Below are positions 1 to 9,046 of a DNA stretch of 64,000 nucleotides, in pieces. The notes below the pieces were generated by a model. That model was not told the DNA's origin. It saw only the letters and a list, made by a program, of their open reading frames with translations, and ran no database searches. The stretch is from assembly GCA_965197665.1 (NCBI GenBank), contig CBDANO010000002.1, positions 246,396 through 310,395 of the forward strand, read 5' to 3'. The DNA is from CBDANO01 sp965197665 (GTDB taxonomy: Bacteria; Chloroflexota; Dehalococcoidia; Lucifugimonadales; UBA3495). Numbering within the stretch: the first letter of the stretch is position 1; every line of letters begins with the position of its first letter. The translations under genes and the position numbers were made by a program.

Positions 1-393
1 TATCTCGGGGCATAGCTCCCGCACCATCTCCAGATAAGCCACCGGGCCGGAGCGGTCGACGCTTATGAGAGTGGAACTGTCCGATTGCCGGACCACGTAT
101 TCAAGGTCTACGGTCCGGAACCGCGTGTTGACGGGTACCAACACAGCGCCGATTTTGACCGCCGCGAATAGGACGTGAATCCACTCCGGCCGGTTGGGTA
201 GCCATAAGGCCACCTTGTCCCCCGGTTGGACGCCCAGCTCAATGAGGCCGCGGGCCGCCCGATCTACGTCCTCTTTGAGCTGCTCGAAGGACCACCGGGC
301 GCCTTCGTAATACAGCGCCTCTTTGGGGCCGAACAAGCGCGCCGCCCGGTCCACCAGGGCGCCTATGGGGGATTTTTCGTACCAGGCCGCCAT
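1..393 (-). CDS. Acyl-CoA synthetase (AMP-binding enzyme), N-terminal part, runs off the left edge
   Basis: The reading frame starts at the ATG at 393, with a GCAGGA ribosome-binding site about 8 bases upstream, and stays open to base 1, giving the first 131 residues. The protein begins MAAWYEKSPIGALVDRAARL and continues with the usual opening of ANL-superfamily enzymes: a WSFEQL segment, a GVQPGDKVALWLPNRPEW segment and AVLVPVNTRFR. Family members activate a carboxylate as acyl-AMP and then form the CoA thioester. The phosphate-binding loop, hinge and catalytic lysine lie outside the window, so substrate class cannot be judged. Nearby acyl-CoA dehydrogenases suggest fatty- or aryl-acid catabolism, which is inference. 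Confidence 0.85.
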   Translation of the reverse strand, partial: MAAWYEKSPIGALVDRAARLFGPKEALYYEGARWSFEQLKEDVDRAARGLIELGVQPGDKVALWLPNRPEWIHVLFAAVKIGAVLVPVNTRFRTVDLEYVVRQSDSSTLISVDRSGPVAYLEMVRELCPEI

Positions 394-540
394 CCGCCGT
401 TCCTGCTTAAATCGCTTGCATGGGATTGATAATAGAGGCCGAAGGTGGACGACGTGTATAAAGCAAGACCGCCCGGCGGGGTGTTTGCGAGTTATTCCGG
501 GGGCCGGTCGAGGGAAATGGTTAGGCGAAGGAGAGGAAGG

Positions 541-1314
541 TCATTCTCCTGCCCACGGCGTCATGACCTCGTCACCCAAGGAAACGGCCCCGGGATGCTC
601 GATTATGCCGAAGACTCCAAAATAGGCGGCTACGGGGCTGGGCCGGTAGCTCAATATCATACGAAGGGTGTCCAGGTCCCGCTCGCCGGTGCTGGGGTCG
701 AGGGTGGTGATGGCGCACCTGGGGTCCCGGGACACCACCCGCAGCCTCAACTCCTCCCCGATGCTGATAATGTCATTGATCCAGGTATCTTCCTCGTGGG
801 GCTCGCACCCGCTTAACAGAAAATTGGGGCGGAACCGGTTTCCTTGGACTACGATATCAGGGCCCGCCACCGTACCAAGAAGCTCTACCGATGCTTGGGA
901 TAGCACGGTAACCGGGTATTCGTCATAGCATTGGCCCGGGTGGTCGGAGCGCACCAACCTGACCGGCTGTTGGCAGAAGTCCGACAGGGACCCGCTCCAA
1001 TCGCCCAGGACTACCCGCCCCGAAACGTTCCGCCCAAAAATATTGGTAATAATCGGGGCACCCAGTTCCAGGGGGCCTCCCAGCGTACTTCCGTCTGCGA
1101 ACTCCAGGGTCAAGCGCTCCGGGTCAGACTGATAGTCAGCTTTTATCCTTGCTAATGCGCCCGCTTGCCGTTGGGTCAGCAACTCGCCCCGCTGGTCGAC
1201 CAAGTGGAGACGCCGGTCCTCTACGATGCCCTCCGGGCCGACCCATACCCGGTCTCTGTCGATCAAGCCGAGAGACTTCACCGGAGATATGTGGACGGCC
1301 TCAACGGTTATCAT
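541..1314 (-). CDS. MOSC domain-containing protein
   Basis: A 257-residue protein with an N-terminal MOSC beta-barrel (roughly residues 1-95, starting MITVEAVHISPVKSL) and a C-terminal MOSC domain (about 115-245). The domain carries NRFRPNFLLSG and the conserved cysteine motif DPRCAITTLDPSTG with Cys200. MOSC proteins bind the molybdenum cofactor or carry sulfur, as in YiiM/YcbX and mARC-type N-hydroxylamine reductases, where this cysteine matters. No fused ferredoxin domain is present, so an electron-donor partner would be separate. It is a single gene between the acyl-CoA synthetase start and an intergenic stretch. The family call is firm; the substrate is unknown. Confidence 0.85.
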   Translation of the reverse strand: MITVEAVHISPVKSLGLIDRDRVWVGPEGIVEDRRLHLVDQRGELLTQRQAGALARIKADYQSDPERLTLEFADGSTLGGPLELGAPIITNIFGRNVSGRVVLGDWSGSLSDFCQQPVRLVRSDHPGQCYDEYPVTVLSQASVELLGTVAGPDIVVQGNRFRPNFLLSGCEPHEEDTWINDIISIGEELRLRVVSRDPRCAITTLDPSTGERDLDTLRMILSYRPSPVAAYFGVFGIIEHPGAVSLGDEVMTPWAGE

Positions 1315-1479
1315 GGTCCGGCCCTACCTGAAAGATTCCCGGGGCGGGGTTGATAGGTCGCTGCCCGAAGATTGTACCACGAAGCGCTGTTCTTCCCCGG
1401 GCAACAAAGGAAGAGGCCTAAATACTATTCTACCTAAGATATGATACGACAAAAGCAACAAAAGTGGGTGTAGGAGGCG

Positions 1480-1662
1480 ATGGCCTGTAGAGTTCCGGGG
1501 AAGCATTACAGGCAGGAGTTAACACCGGCGGAGGCGGTCATGCAGTTCTCGGACACGAAGACATGTAGAGCGAACGTGGTCAACGCGCCGGTGAAGAAGG
1601 GTAACGCGAGCCAGAGTGCTTCATCGAGGCCTGATGCGCACTTATCCAGCGTCAATTACTAG
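1480..1662 (+). pseudogene. Possible remnant of an IS1595-type transposase N-terminus
   Basis: A 60-codon frame follows a good ribosome-binding site (TAGGAGGCG directly before ATG). Its first residues, including PGKHYRQELTPAEAVMQF, resemble the start of IS1595-family transposases, where a PGKxxRxGLT-like segment precedes the CxxC zinc ribbon. After about 25 residues the similarity is lost: no zinc ribbon or DDE domain follows, and the frame ends at 1662. A decayed fragment or an unrelated small gene are both possible. The whole 1315-1691 gap holds nothing else that I can name, apart from AT-rich sequence around 1418-1460. Confidence 0.25.
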
Positions 1663-1691
1663 CAGGGAGACCTCTGACAGGAGAATATTAG

Positions 1692-2045
1692 ATGGGGACG
1701 TTTCAAGCGGAGTTTCAAGTGGGTAAGATAAATGGGGAGGCCTGGTGTTCAGTCACGGCCCTGGTGGATACGGGGGCCGTGTATTCAATGTTGCCTGCGT
1801 CGTTGCTCCGTGACTTGGAGGTAGTTCCCACGGCGACTCAAGAGTTTACGTTCGCAAACGGGAGTAGGCAGATGTTGGGGGTTGGCGATGCGCGCTTCAA
1901 GGTAGGTGAGCGCGAGCGGGTGAGTCCCGTGGTGTTTGGGCCGGAGGGCCGGTTCCTCTTCGGAGCGACGTCGCTCCAGAGCTTGGGGTTGATCGCGGAC
2001 ACCACGCATCATCAGTTAGTGCCCGCGGCAGAGTTGACGCTTTAA
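1692..2045 (+). CDS. Small retropepsin-like aspartyl protease family protein
   Basis: A 117-residue protein with a single retropepsin-type active-site motif, LVDTGA with Asp26, and a second hydrophobic-Gly motif near the C-terminus (FLFGATSLQSLGL). This matches the half-size clan AA proteases common in cyanobacteria and Chloroflexota, which would have to dimerise to bring two Asp residues together. There is no signal peptide or membrane segment. The start has CAGGAG 8 bases upstream. It stands alone between a possible transposase remnant and the convergent HtrA gene. Its substrate is unknown, and proteolytic activity is inferred only from the DTG motif. Confidence 0.7.
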   Translation: MGTFQAEFQVGKINGEAWCSVTALVDTGAVYSMLPASLLRDLEVVPTATQEFTFANGSRQMLGVGDARFKVGERERVSPVVFGPEGRFLFGATSLQSLGLIADTTHHQLVPAAELTL

Positions 2046-2103
2046 GCGGTGGAGGGGACGCCACTCCCGGCAGGGTCCCGGATGTTCCTGGGCAGCGGCG
2101 GGT

Positions 2104-3489
2104 CTATCCGGATTCGGGGCGTTTGCCCAAGGTTACTTCCAAGGTCTGGCGGTCATCCCCTTCCCGCAGGACTTCCAGTGTCACTTTATCGCCCGGCCGG
2201 GTCTTGCTGACCAGGTAAGTAATCAGGTCGTCCATATCCCGCACCTGCGTTCCGTTGATTGCCACGATTACGTCGCCGCCCACCGGAAGCTCCACCCCAT
2301 GATAGGTAAAACTGGTGTCGCTGCCCCGCAGACCGGCCCGGGCCGCCGGACTATCACCGTTCACCTGAGTTACCAAGGCGCCTCTGGTGTCTTTTGGCAG
2401 GTCCATTTCCTCAGCAACCTCGGGAAGTAACGTAACCCCGGTTATGCCGAGCCACGGGTATTCATACTGGCCGTCTTCGATCAGCGCCGGTATGACCAAC
2501 TTTGCTGTATTTACCGGCACGGAAAAGCCAACTCCGGAGCTGACGCCGGACCGGCTGATTATTTGCGTGTTCACCCCAATGACTCTGCCGAGCCGGTCCA
2601 AAAGGGGGCCGCCGGAGTTACCGGGGTTGATTGGCGCGTCGGTCTGGATCACTTGGGGGATAGAGAATGGCGTGTTGTTACCCCGGATGGTGCGGCCCAC
2701 GGCGCTCACGATGCCCGTGGACATGGAAAACTCTTGGCCGAAGGGGTTGCCGATGGCCACCACTATTTGGCCCACCTTCAGGGCTTCGCTATCCCCCAAC
2801 TCCACCGGCCGCGCGTCTTCCTTGGGTTCTTTCAGCTTGAGCACGGCCAAGTCAGAACCAGGGTCATGCCCAATGACCTCGGCTTGGATTTCGGTGCGGT
2901 CGGCGAATATCACGCTCACTGTATCCACGCCTGTGACCACATGGCTGTTTGTGACCACGTGACCTTGATCGTCCCAAACAAACCCTGAACCTTCGCCTCG
3001 ATGGAAGAACTCTTCGGGGAACTCGGGTAAGGGCACTCCCGGAATCCCGGGCAGGTCGGGTAACTCCAAGTCGGTTGATAATTGCTGGCTCACCCTGATG
3101 TGGACTACCGACGGTGTCAGGTCCTCGTAAATACGGACCAAGACCTTCTCGTGGGCCGCTACTATAGCATCGGGGTCGAGTTGCCCTTCATACAGAAAAC
3201 CTTCGTTGGTTACGCCAAGACTCGGCCCAGACTCGATTGCGGATATCGTCATCGATTTAGCTGGATGAGAGGACTCAGCATCGCTGGACCCTGAAGCGGA
3301 AGAAAGGACCTCCGCAGCGGCCTCAGAGTTGGAAGCGGCGTTTCCCGCCGTGGTCGCCGCCGAGGACTCGGGGGCGGTTTGGGTATGGTCAGGTCCTCCG
3401 CAGGCTGCCAGCAATAGGCCAAAGACGACGCCCGCGGCTAGAAGCAGACCGGGTTTATACCCTAACTTGAAGCGAAGCAGTCTTATCAT
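2104..3489 (-). CDS. htrA: HtrA/DegP-type serine protease, predicted lipoprotein with one PDZ domain
   Basis: I start this at the ATG at 3489, 14 codons inside the longest frame. It has GAGGTCAGGA in front and places a clean lipoprotein signal at the N-terminus (MIRLLRFKLGY, a hydrophobic stretch, then LAAC with Cys30). A low-complexity Ser/Ala linker covers residues 35-75. The S1C protease domain carries His183 in VVTNSHVV, Asp213 in GSDLAVLKL and Ser292 in NPGNSGGPL. A single PDZ domain occupies roughly residues 355-450. The enzyme should sit on the outer face of the membrane and degrade misfolded envelope proteins. It is a single gene; its stop is 59 bases from the convergent aspartyl protease stop. 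Confidence 0.93.
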   Translation of the reverse strand: MIRLLRFKLGYKPGLLLAAGVVFGLLLAACGGPDHTQTAPESSAATTAGNAASNSEAAAEVLSSASGSSDAESSHPAKSMTISAIESGPSLGVTNEGFLYEGQLDPDAIVAAHEKVLVRIYEDLTPSVVHIRVSQQLSTDLELPDLPGIPGVPLPEFPEEFFHRGEGSGFVWDDQGHVVTNSHVVTGVDTVSVIFADRTEIQAEVIGHDPGSDLAVLKLKEPKEDARPVELGDSEALKVGQIVVAIGNPFGQEFSMSTGIVSAVGRTIRGNNTPFSIPQVIQTDAPINPGNSGGPLLDRLGRVIGVNTQIISRSGVSSGVGFSVPVNTAKLVIPALIEDGQYEYPWLGITGVTLLPEVAEEMDLPKDTRGALVTQVNGDSPAARAGLRGSDTSFTYHGVELPVGGDVIVAINGTQVRDMDDLITYLVSKTRPGDKVTLEVLREGDDRQTLEVTLGKRPESG

Positions 3490-3594
3490 CTCATTCCTGA
3501 CCTCATCGGCGTGAAAATAGACGATTTTCAACCCTACACGCGGGCGCCCCGGAGGGTCACAATTCCTCGGGAAGTGTCGGTTTCCATCCTTGGC

Positions 3595-3619
3595 GGGCCG
3601 GTTTCAAACCGGCCCCTAT
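3595..3619. repeat. Palindromic repeat P, copy 1 (GGCCGGTTTCAAACCGGCC type)
   Basis: A 10-bp perfect inverted repeat around a single C (GGGCCGGTTT / AAACCGGCCC), followed by CTATAT. The same core recurs at 21618-21646, 49566-49586 and 62167-62190, always between genes. Here it lies in the 318-base gap between the HtrA start (3489) and the acyl-CoA dehydrogenase end (3808). I see no gene in the rest of that gap. Confidence 0.8.
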
Positions 3620-3807
3620 ATTTTGGGTCGTAGCTATGAAAATAAGCGATGTTCATCCCCATGCGCGGCCCTCCCCGGTGAGTCATGAGCGATTCTCAGG
3701 CCGGGCACTTAACGTTACGTCCCGGGAAGGCAGTTGGATCTTCGGCGGGCGGCGAAGTTGGGTGACCGGGGTTATTTGACCGGAGCTACTTGCAATAGAG
3801 AGGGGAA

Positions 3808-4938
3808 TCAGAGGCCCATGTGGGCGCCTAGCTTGCCCAGGTGGTAGTCCGTGTCGCCCATATTAACCTCGGCTATTTTCGACCTTGCGGTGTAGAGTTG
3901 CATGTCGTGCTCTACGGTGAAAGCGATGCCGGCGAAAATATGGTGCCCGGCGGCGGCGGCCAACCGGCTGAGGGCCCCGGCGCCGGCTTTGGCCATGGAA
4001 ACGTCCTCGGCGCAAGGGAGGCCTTCGCTTAATTTCCATGCCGCTTGCCGGGTGACCAACCGGGTACCGTCGACGGCCACCCTCAAGTCGGCGCACCGGT
4101 GCTGTACTGCCTGGAAAGACCCAATAGGCCGCCCGAACTGTATCCGGTTCTTGGAGTATTCCACCACCAACTCCAGAATCTTCTCGGACCGTCCCACCAT
4201 CTCCCCGCACTGGACCACCGTCGCCCATTGCTTCGCTCCTGCCAGGTGATCGAGTCCGCCGCCGACCCAGCCCAAGACCGCGTCCCGCGGCACGGTAACC
4301 TTTTCGAAGGTGACTTCATGTTGTTTGTAGCCGCCCACCGATTCCATCAAGTCGGCCCGTAGCCCCGGGGACCGGGTGTCAACAAGAAACAACGTCACGG
4401 CATCCGGACCGCTCGGGCCCTGAGGCGGGCGGCCGTCTCCGGCGGTATGCGCCTGGCATACTATGTAGTTCGCCAAATGGGCATAGGGTACGAAAAGCTC
4501 CGTGCCGCTAAGGACGTAGCTCTCCCCCTTCGCCTCCGCTCGCAAGCCTGCCCCTTGCTGGACCAACCGGCTGGTAGCGATGGTCTCGCCCCGGGAGATC
4601 GAAGGGAGCAGCGCCGCTTTCTGCTCTCGGCTGCCCGCAATCAGCAGAATCCGGGTGGCGAATACGCTGGACGCTATCAGTGGGCCTGGGACCAGGGCTC
4701 GACCGACCTCTTCGAAGAGAATTTCTTGGTCGATTGCGCTGCCGCCGGACCCTCCAAATTCCGGAGGCACGGCCAGACCCAACCAACCCAAGTCCGCTAT
4801 CTTCTTCCATAGCGCGTTGGAGTACCCTTGGTCGGAATGCTCCAGTTCCCTCACCAGGCTTACGGGGCATTCCGCTTCCAGGAGGTCTCTTGCGGTCCGC
4901 TGTAGCAGCCGCTGCCGCTCCGCCGGCGCCAAGTCCAT
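3808..4938 (-). CDS. Acyl-CoA dehydrogenase, FadE28-like small-type subunit
   Basis: A 376-residue protein of the FAD-dependent acyl-CoA dehydrogenase family, with ATG at 4938 and GAGAGG as ribosome-binding site. The N-terminal helical domain (about residues 1-115) includes WLGLAVPPEFGG. The middle beta domain and the C-terminal helical domain follow, ending in a segment (AGIAFTVEHDMQLYTAR) typical of subunits that pair with a second dehydrogenase. The equivalent of the catalytic Glu-Gly-Thr motif is not present in that segment. It follows another acyl-CoA dehydrogenase gene by 110 bases on the same strand. In actinobacterial steroid degraders such adjacent pairs form alpha2beta2 enzymes, and I infer the same here. 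The substrate is unknown. Confidence 0.9.
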   Translation of the reverse strand: MDLAPAERQRLLQRTARDLLEAECPVSLVRELEHSDQGYSNALWKKIADLGWLGLAVPPEFGGSGGSAIDQEILFEEVGRALVPGPLIASSVFATRILLIAGSREQKAALLPSISRGETIATSRLVQQGAGLRAEAKGESYVLSGTELFVPYAHLANYIVCQAHTAGDGRPPQGPSGPDAVTLFLVDTRSPGLRADLMESVGGYKQHEVTFEKVTVPRDAVLGWVGGGLDHLAGAKQWATVVQCGEMVGRSEKILELVVEYSKNRIQFGRPIGSFQAVQHRCADLRVAVDGTRLVTRQAAWKLSEGLPCAEDVSMAKAGAGALSRLAAAAGHHIFAGIAFTVEHDMQLYTARSKIAEVNMGDTDYHLGKLGAHMGL

Positions 4939-5048
4939 CAGCTAACCTCTCACTTTTTGTTCCCTGGTGGAAGACGGGCCATACCTGACGGCGAGTTGTT
5001 GCATTCCCACTCTTGTCTCTAGGCTAAACGATTTGAGCTGTGGGTTAT

Positions 5049-6215
5049 CTAACGGGGCAAGCCCAACCCTCGCTGGGCAATGATGTTCCGGTGGATTTCC
5101 GTGGTGCCCGCGCCGTGAAGATGCATACTTTCTCGGTGGATGCCCTCTATGGTTCCGCGGAAGGGGGCCCACCTCGAGTCATGCCGCAACACGCCGAAGG
5201 GACCCAGAATCTCCATGGCCCCTTGGGCAAAACGCAACCGCTCTTCGGTGCCGTGCAGGAACGCCACGGAGGCTTCGGCGTTGGGGACCGCGCCGGTGCT
5301 TTGCAGCCAGACGACGTTCCAACACAAAAGCCGCCATTGCTCCATGCCAACCCGGATTTGGGCCAATTTGTGCTTCGCCGCCGGACTATCCGTGAGTGGG
5401 TTGCCGTTGGATCCCACGTCTTTGCAGTATTCGACGAAGTCGTCGAAGGCCCTTCTGGTACGCCCGTAACGCTCGAGGCCGGAGCGCTCGTAGTCCAGGG
5501 TGGTCATGGCATGGTACCAACCCCGGTGTTCGTCGCCGATCAATGCCGTAGCCGGCAGCCGGACGTTATCGAAGTGGGTCTGGGCCGCCATGGCGCCGTT
5601 GATGTAAGGGAGGGGGCTCAAGCTGATCCCCGGCGTGGCCAAGTCCGCGATGAACAAGCTGATCCCCCGGTGTTTGGCCGCTTGGGGATCGGTGCGGGCC
5701 AGCAAGTAGATGTAGTTGGCGTGATAGGCGTAGCTGGTGAACATCTTGGTCCCGTTGAGCACGTAGTCGTCGCCGTCCCGTTCGGCTTTTAGTTCCAGCG
5801 AAGCCAGGTCCGAGCCGACGTTGGGCTCACTAAAGCCCTGGCAGTATTCCACCTCTCCATTGGCGATGGGCGGGAGGTAACGCTCCTTTTGCTCCGGCGT
5901 GCCAAAATGTATGAGGGCTGGGCCAACGAAACCCAGGCCGACCGTGCCGGTCCGGGGTACCATGTGGTACCCCATTTCCTCATTCAAGACGGCCTGCTCG
6001 ATGGGCCCTTTGCCCCCGCCACCGTGCTCCTCGGGCCATCCCACCGCCAACCAACGCTTGGACGCCAATTTTCGGGCTAGCTCTCGGCCAAACCGGTATC
6101 CCTCTTCGGTGTCGATACCGAAAACTTCCTGGGTCTCTTGAGGAACTTCCTGCTGTAAGAAGTCGTGGACTTCTTCACGGAACCGTTTCTGCTCGCCGGT
6201 AATCTCGAAGTTCAT
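5049..6215 (-). CDS. Acyl-CoA dehydrogenase, partner subunit
   Basis: A 388-residue acyl-CoA dehydrogenase. It shows the N-terminal substrate-side segment WLAVGWPEEHGGGGKG, the FAD-binding middle motif with YCQGFSEPNVGSDLASLE, and the C-terminal HGAGTTEIHRNIIAQRGLGL. That last motif is the GTxEIxRNIIAxRxLGLPR signature of FadE-type enzymes that lack the Glu-Gly-Thr of medium-chain dehydrogenases. The start at 6215 has only a weak GGAA upstream. The gene lies just upstream of the second dehydrogenase and 49 bases downstream of a flavin oxidoreductase on the same strand, so the three may share a transcript. A heteromeric enzyme acting on a bulky or branched acyl-CoA is plausible. Confidence 0.92.
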   Translation of the reverse strand: MNFEITGEQKRFREEVHDFLQQEVPQETQEVFGIDTEEGYRFGRELARKLASKRWLAVGWPEEHGGGGKGPIEQAVLNEEMGYHMVPRTGTVGLGFVGPALIHFGTPEQKERYLPPIANGEVEYCQGFSEPNVGSDLASLELKAERDGDDYVLNGTKMFTSYAYHANYIYLLARTDPQAAKHRGISLFIADLATPGISLSPLPYINGAMAAQTHFDNVRLPATALIGDEHRGWYHAMTTLDYERSGLERYGRTRRAFDDFVEYCKDVGSNGNPLTDSPAAKHKLAQIRVGMEQWRLLCWNVVWLQSTGAVPNAEASVAFLHGTEERLRFAQGAMEILGPFGVLRHDSRWAPFRGTIEGIHRESMHLHGAGTTEIHRNIIAQRGLGLPR

Positions 6216-6264
6216 TTCTGAATTCCGTTGCTGCTTTCTGCTACGGCTTTCTTGCCGCGGCTTT

Positions 6265-7263
6265 CTATCGATAAGGAGCGCATGCTCGAATGATTTCCAT
6301 GGCTTGGTCCTTGGCGTTGGCGCCCGAAACCGATGGAAAGATGATGGGTTCGGTGATGCCCGCCAGCCGGTATTCCTCGATGCGCTGGCGGCACTGGTCT
6401 CGCGTGCCTGATACGGTTATCTTATCGATAAGGCCCGCCGGCACCAGCTCCCGGGCCTTGGCTTTGTCCCCCGACTGCCAGGCTTGGCGCACCGCTATCA
6501 ACTCTTCGCTGAACCCGGCTTGTTCCATGAGCCTGCGGTACCGGGGAAACTTCGCGGCGTAAGAGGCGATGCCGTTCCTTATGCCCTCGAACCCGCCCTC
6601 GCCGTCATCCGAAACGGCAGCGGGAAGCAGCGAGGCCACCTCCACGCCGGCCGGGTCTCTGCCAGCCCTCTCGGCGCCCAAGGCTACGTGGTGCGCCGCC
6701 GTCCGGGCGTGGTCCAGAGTGCACCAAGTTAGCAACGCCCCTTGAGAGATCTCGCCGCAAACCTCCAGCAGCTTGGGGAATACCGCCGCCACGTACACGG
6801 GAATGTCACCTCGGTCGGGCTTGAACCACAGGTCGAACCTGTCGATGTTATAAACGCTGCCTCGGTGTGACACTTCACCGTCGCGCAGCAGGCTGCGGAT
6901 GATCTCCACGCACTCCCGCAGGCGGGGTACCGCTTGATCGAACACCAAGCCGTGCTCCGGTTCCACTTGCACCTTGTGGCTGGTCCCGAGGCCCAGCAAG
7001 AAGCGGCCTTGAGAGAAATGGTCCACGCAGGCCGCTGCCATTGCGATGGTTGGCGCGGACCTCACGAACACGCTGGTAATGCTGGTGCCCAAGAGGATGG
7101 TCTTGGTCTTGAGGGCGCAAGCCGTCAAGACGCTGAACTGGTCTCCCCCGTGCCCTTCGGCCATCCAGGCTGATTCGTAGCCCAACTCCTCGGCCAGTTG
7201 GACGCACTCAACCACCTCTTTGGGCTGAAGCCCTCCCGAAAACGCTACGCCAATACGTTCCAC
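6265..7263 (-). CDS. LLM-class (luciferase-like) flavin oxidoreductase
   Basis: A 332-residue TIM-barrel protein of the bacterial luciferase-like family, starting at GTG 7263 behind AGGAAGGCGG. It shows the characteristic GYESAWMAEGHGGDQF, the IAMAAACVDHFSQGRFLLGLGTSH segment and a C-terminal GTRDQCRQRIEEYRLAGITEP segment. The last is typical of F420- or FMN-dependent MER-like members, which often oxidise or reduce alcohols, imines or aldehydes. Cofactor (F420 or FMN) cannot be decided from the sequence alone. It heads a minus-strand run with the two acyl-CoA dehydrogenases and is divergent from the MFS transporter at 7543. Two other family members are in this window, at 31153 and 62230. Confidence 0.9.
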   Translation of the reverse strand: MERIGVAFSGGLQPKEVVECVQLAEELGYESAWMAEGHGGDQFSVLTACALKTKTILLGTSITSVFVRSAPTIAMAAACVDHFSQGRFLLGLGTSHKVQVEPEHGLVFDQAVPRLRECVEIIRSLLRDGEVSHRGSVYNIDRFDLWFKPDRGDIPVYVAAVFPKLLEVCGEISQGALLTWCTLDHARTAAHHVALGAERAGRDPAGVEVASLLPAAVSDDGEGGFEGIRNGIASYAAKFPRYRRLMEQAGFSEELIAVRQAWQSGDKAKARELVPAGLIDKITVSGTRDQCRQRIEEYRLAGITEPIIFPSVSGANAKDQAMEIIRACAPYR

Positions 7264-7371
7264 CTTGACCGCCTTCCTGAGCCGGCGTGAAGGCCGGCCG
7301 CGTGACTCCTTGACGGGCTTGGCCCAATTATAGCGCGCGGCGCTGACCGGCGCACCGGCGCGGCGATTTGG

Positions 7372-7400
7372 TTGACGCTATTCTAGGGGGATACTACACT
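7372..7400 (+). promoter_or_regulatory. Sigma70-type promoter for the MFS transporter
   Basis: TTGACG at 7372-7377 and TACACT at 7395-7400 are separated by exactly 17 bases, in the gap between divergent genes. The leader to the ATG at 7543 would be about 135 bases. No obvious operator was seen. Confidence 0.5.
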
Positions 7401-7542
7401 CCCTGCGGCGCCCCGGAGAATAAGGGGAGTCATGGGAAAGTTTCCGGCGGCGTTTCTAACCGGACGACAGACGGCCTCGAACGCGGCCGAGAGGACTCGG
7501 CCCCCAAGAGAATTCTGCTTGAATACTGTTCTAGGGAGGTAA

Positions 7543-8796
7543 ATGGGCGCAAGGTTCGAATCCGCGGATACCCGCTCCCAATACCGTTGGTTGGTCATTG
7601 GCCTCTGGCTTTGGAGCAGTGTATCCGGATTCATGGTGCTGTTTACCATCGGGATACTGCTCCCTAACATCAGCGATGACCTCAAGCTCTCGCCCGGCGA
7701 GCAGGGATTGCTAAGCTCCACGTCCCATTGGGGAAGCGTAGCCCTCACCATCCCCCTTACCTACTGGACGTCCCGGTTCGGCGCCAAAATGCTCACCACC
7801 GTTACTCTCTTTCTGGGGACCGGGTTCCTGTTCCTTCAAAGCTGGTCTCCGGTTCTCGCTATCCTGTTGCTGGGCCGTTTCGCTTTTGGGATTCTTCAAA
7901 TCGCTCAGCAGCCTGCCCGGGCCTTCCTTACCCAGCAGTGGTTTAGCGCCAGGGAAGTAATCCTGGTCAACGGCCTCTCGAACGTCTGTTTTGGGCTGGT
8001 GGTAGGGGGTGGTCTGGCGGCCTCGCCCTTCATCTTGGAGAGCTTTGGGAACGACTGGCGGGCCACTTTCCGGGTTTTCGGTGTTATGTTCGGAGTCCTG
8101 ACCATCTTGTGGCAGTTGCTGGGGAAGGAAAGGAAGACCGAGGAGTACCGTCGGCAGGAGAGGGCCCAGGAACCCGGAGTGCTGAAGCGGGCCCTGAGCT
8201 ACAGAGACTTGTGGATAGCCGCCTTCGGCTTCGTTGGCGCTACTACGGCCTTCACCGCCTTCTTGAGCTTTTTTCCTACCTTGATGCTGGAATCCTATGA
8301 TATTTCGTTGCGTTGGTCGGGGGGCATACTCGCCTTGGGGGTATTCGTAGGGGGCATGGGCGGCCTGGGAATCGGATGGCTGGCCGCAATTAAGTCCAAG
8401 GAGAACCCTTTCCTGGTGGGCCTTGGACTTATGATGGCCGCTACCTACGCGGGCATGCTGTTGTCCGGTTCGATACCCGTGTTGATTGCTCTGAACTTCC
8501 TGAACGGAATTGCTTGGGGTTTCTTCCCCATCTTGATTACGGTGCCTTTTCATCTTCCGGGAATTAGACCCCGCGAGGTAGCGATTGCCCTCGCCTTCAC
8601 CATGATGTCTACGTCAGTGGGGTCGGCCCTCGGCCCCTTGATCACCGGCTACCTTCAGGAGCCTCTGGGGGGGCTCAAGTTCTCTTTGCTCTTGGTCAGC
8701 TTTGCCAGCTTATCATTGTGCATCGCCGGTTTCACACTGCGGTTCGGGACCGTCGGCGCAAGGAGTAATAACCTTCCGTCAGCGCGCCCGAGGTAG
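7543..8796 (+). CDS. Major facilitator superfamily transporter
   Basis: A 417-residue membrane protein with about twelve hydrophobic segments. The start at 7543 follows AGGGAGGTAA. It shows MFS features: a motif-A-like loop after TM2 (LTYWTSRFGAKML), an Arg-rich segment after TM4 and a charged central loop around residues 195-220 (GKERKTEEYRRQERAQE). The second half repeats the fold. No fused domain is visible. It precedes a metal-dependent peptidase, an amidohydrolase and an amidase on the same strand, which suggests uptake or export of an amide-type compound, but the gap to the next gene (about 250 bases) argues against tight coupling. Confidence 0.9.
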   Translation: MGARFESADTRSQYRWLVIGLWLWSSVSGFMVLFTIGILLPNISDDLKLSPGEQGLLSSTSHWGSVALTIPLTYWTSRFGAKMLTTVTLFLGTGFLFLQSWSPVLAILLLGRFAFGILQIAQQPARAFLTQQWFSAREVILVNGLSNVCFGLVVGGGLAASPFILESFGNDWRATFRVFGVMFGVLTILWQLLGKERKTEEYRRQERAQEPGVLKRALSYRDLWIAAFGFVGATTAFTAFLSFFPTLMLESYDISLRWSGGILALGVFVGGMGGLGIGWLAAIKSKENPFLVGLGLMMAATYAGMLLSGSIPVLIALNFLNGIAWGFFPILITVPFHLPGIRPREVAIALAFTMMSTSVGSALGPLITGYLQEPLGGLKFSLLLVSFASLSLCIAGFTLRFGTVGARSNNLPSARPR

Positions 8797-9046
8797 CCGA
8801 CGGGTCGACATTGGCTCCTGAATCCGGCTTGTACCGGGCTGCCGTTGACAGGGCATACAGGCCCATTTACACTCCCTTTGCTCGCTCCCACGGCGGCAGC
8901 CGGCGCCGAGGCCCAGACTATTGCTCCGACTGATTCGTTTCGCTTGGACCAATTTTCAATCTCACTCAGCGTTGTTCATGCCCATTCAATCCCGCATTAT
9001 CGCTCCGGCGCAACTCTTGCAAGAAAACAAGACCCGGGAGGCAGTC

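Noticed and set aside
7550..7570. tRNA-like T-loop sequence GGTTCGAATCC
   Set aside because: It lies inside the start of the MFS gene and no cloverleaf arms fit around it.
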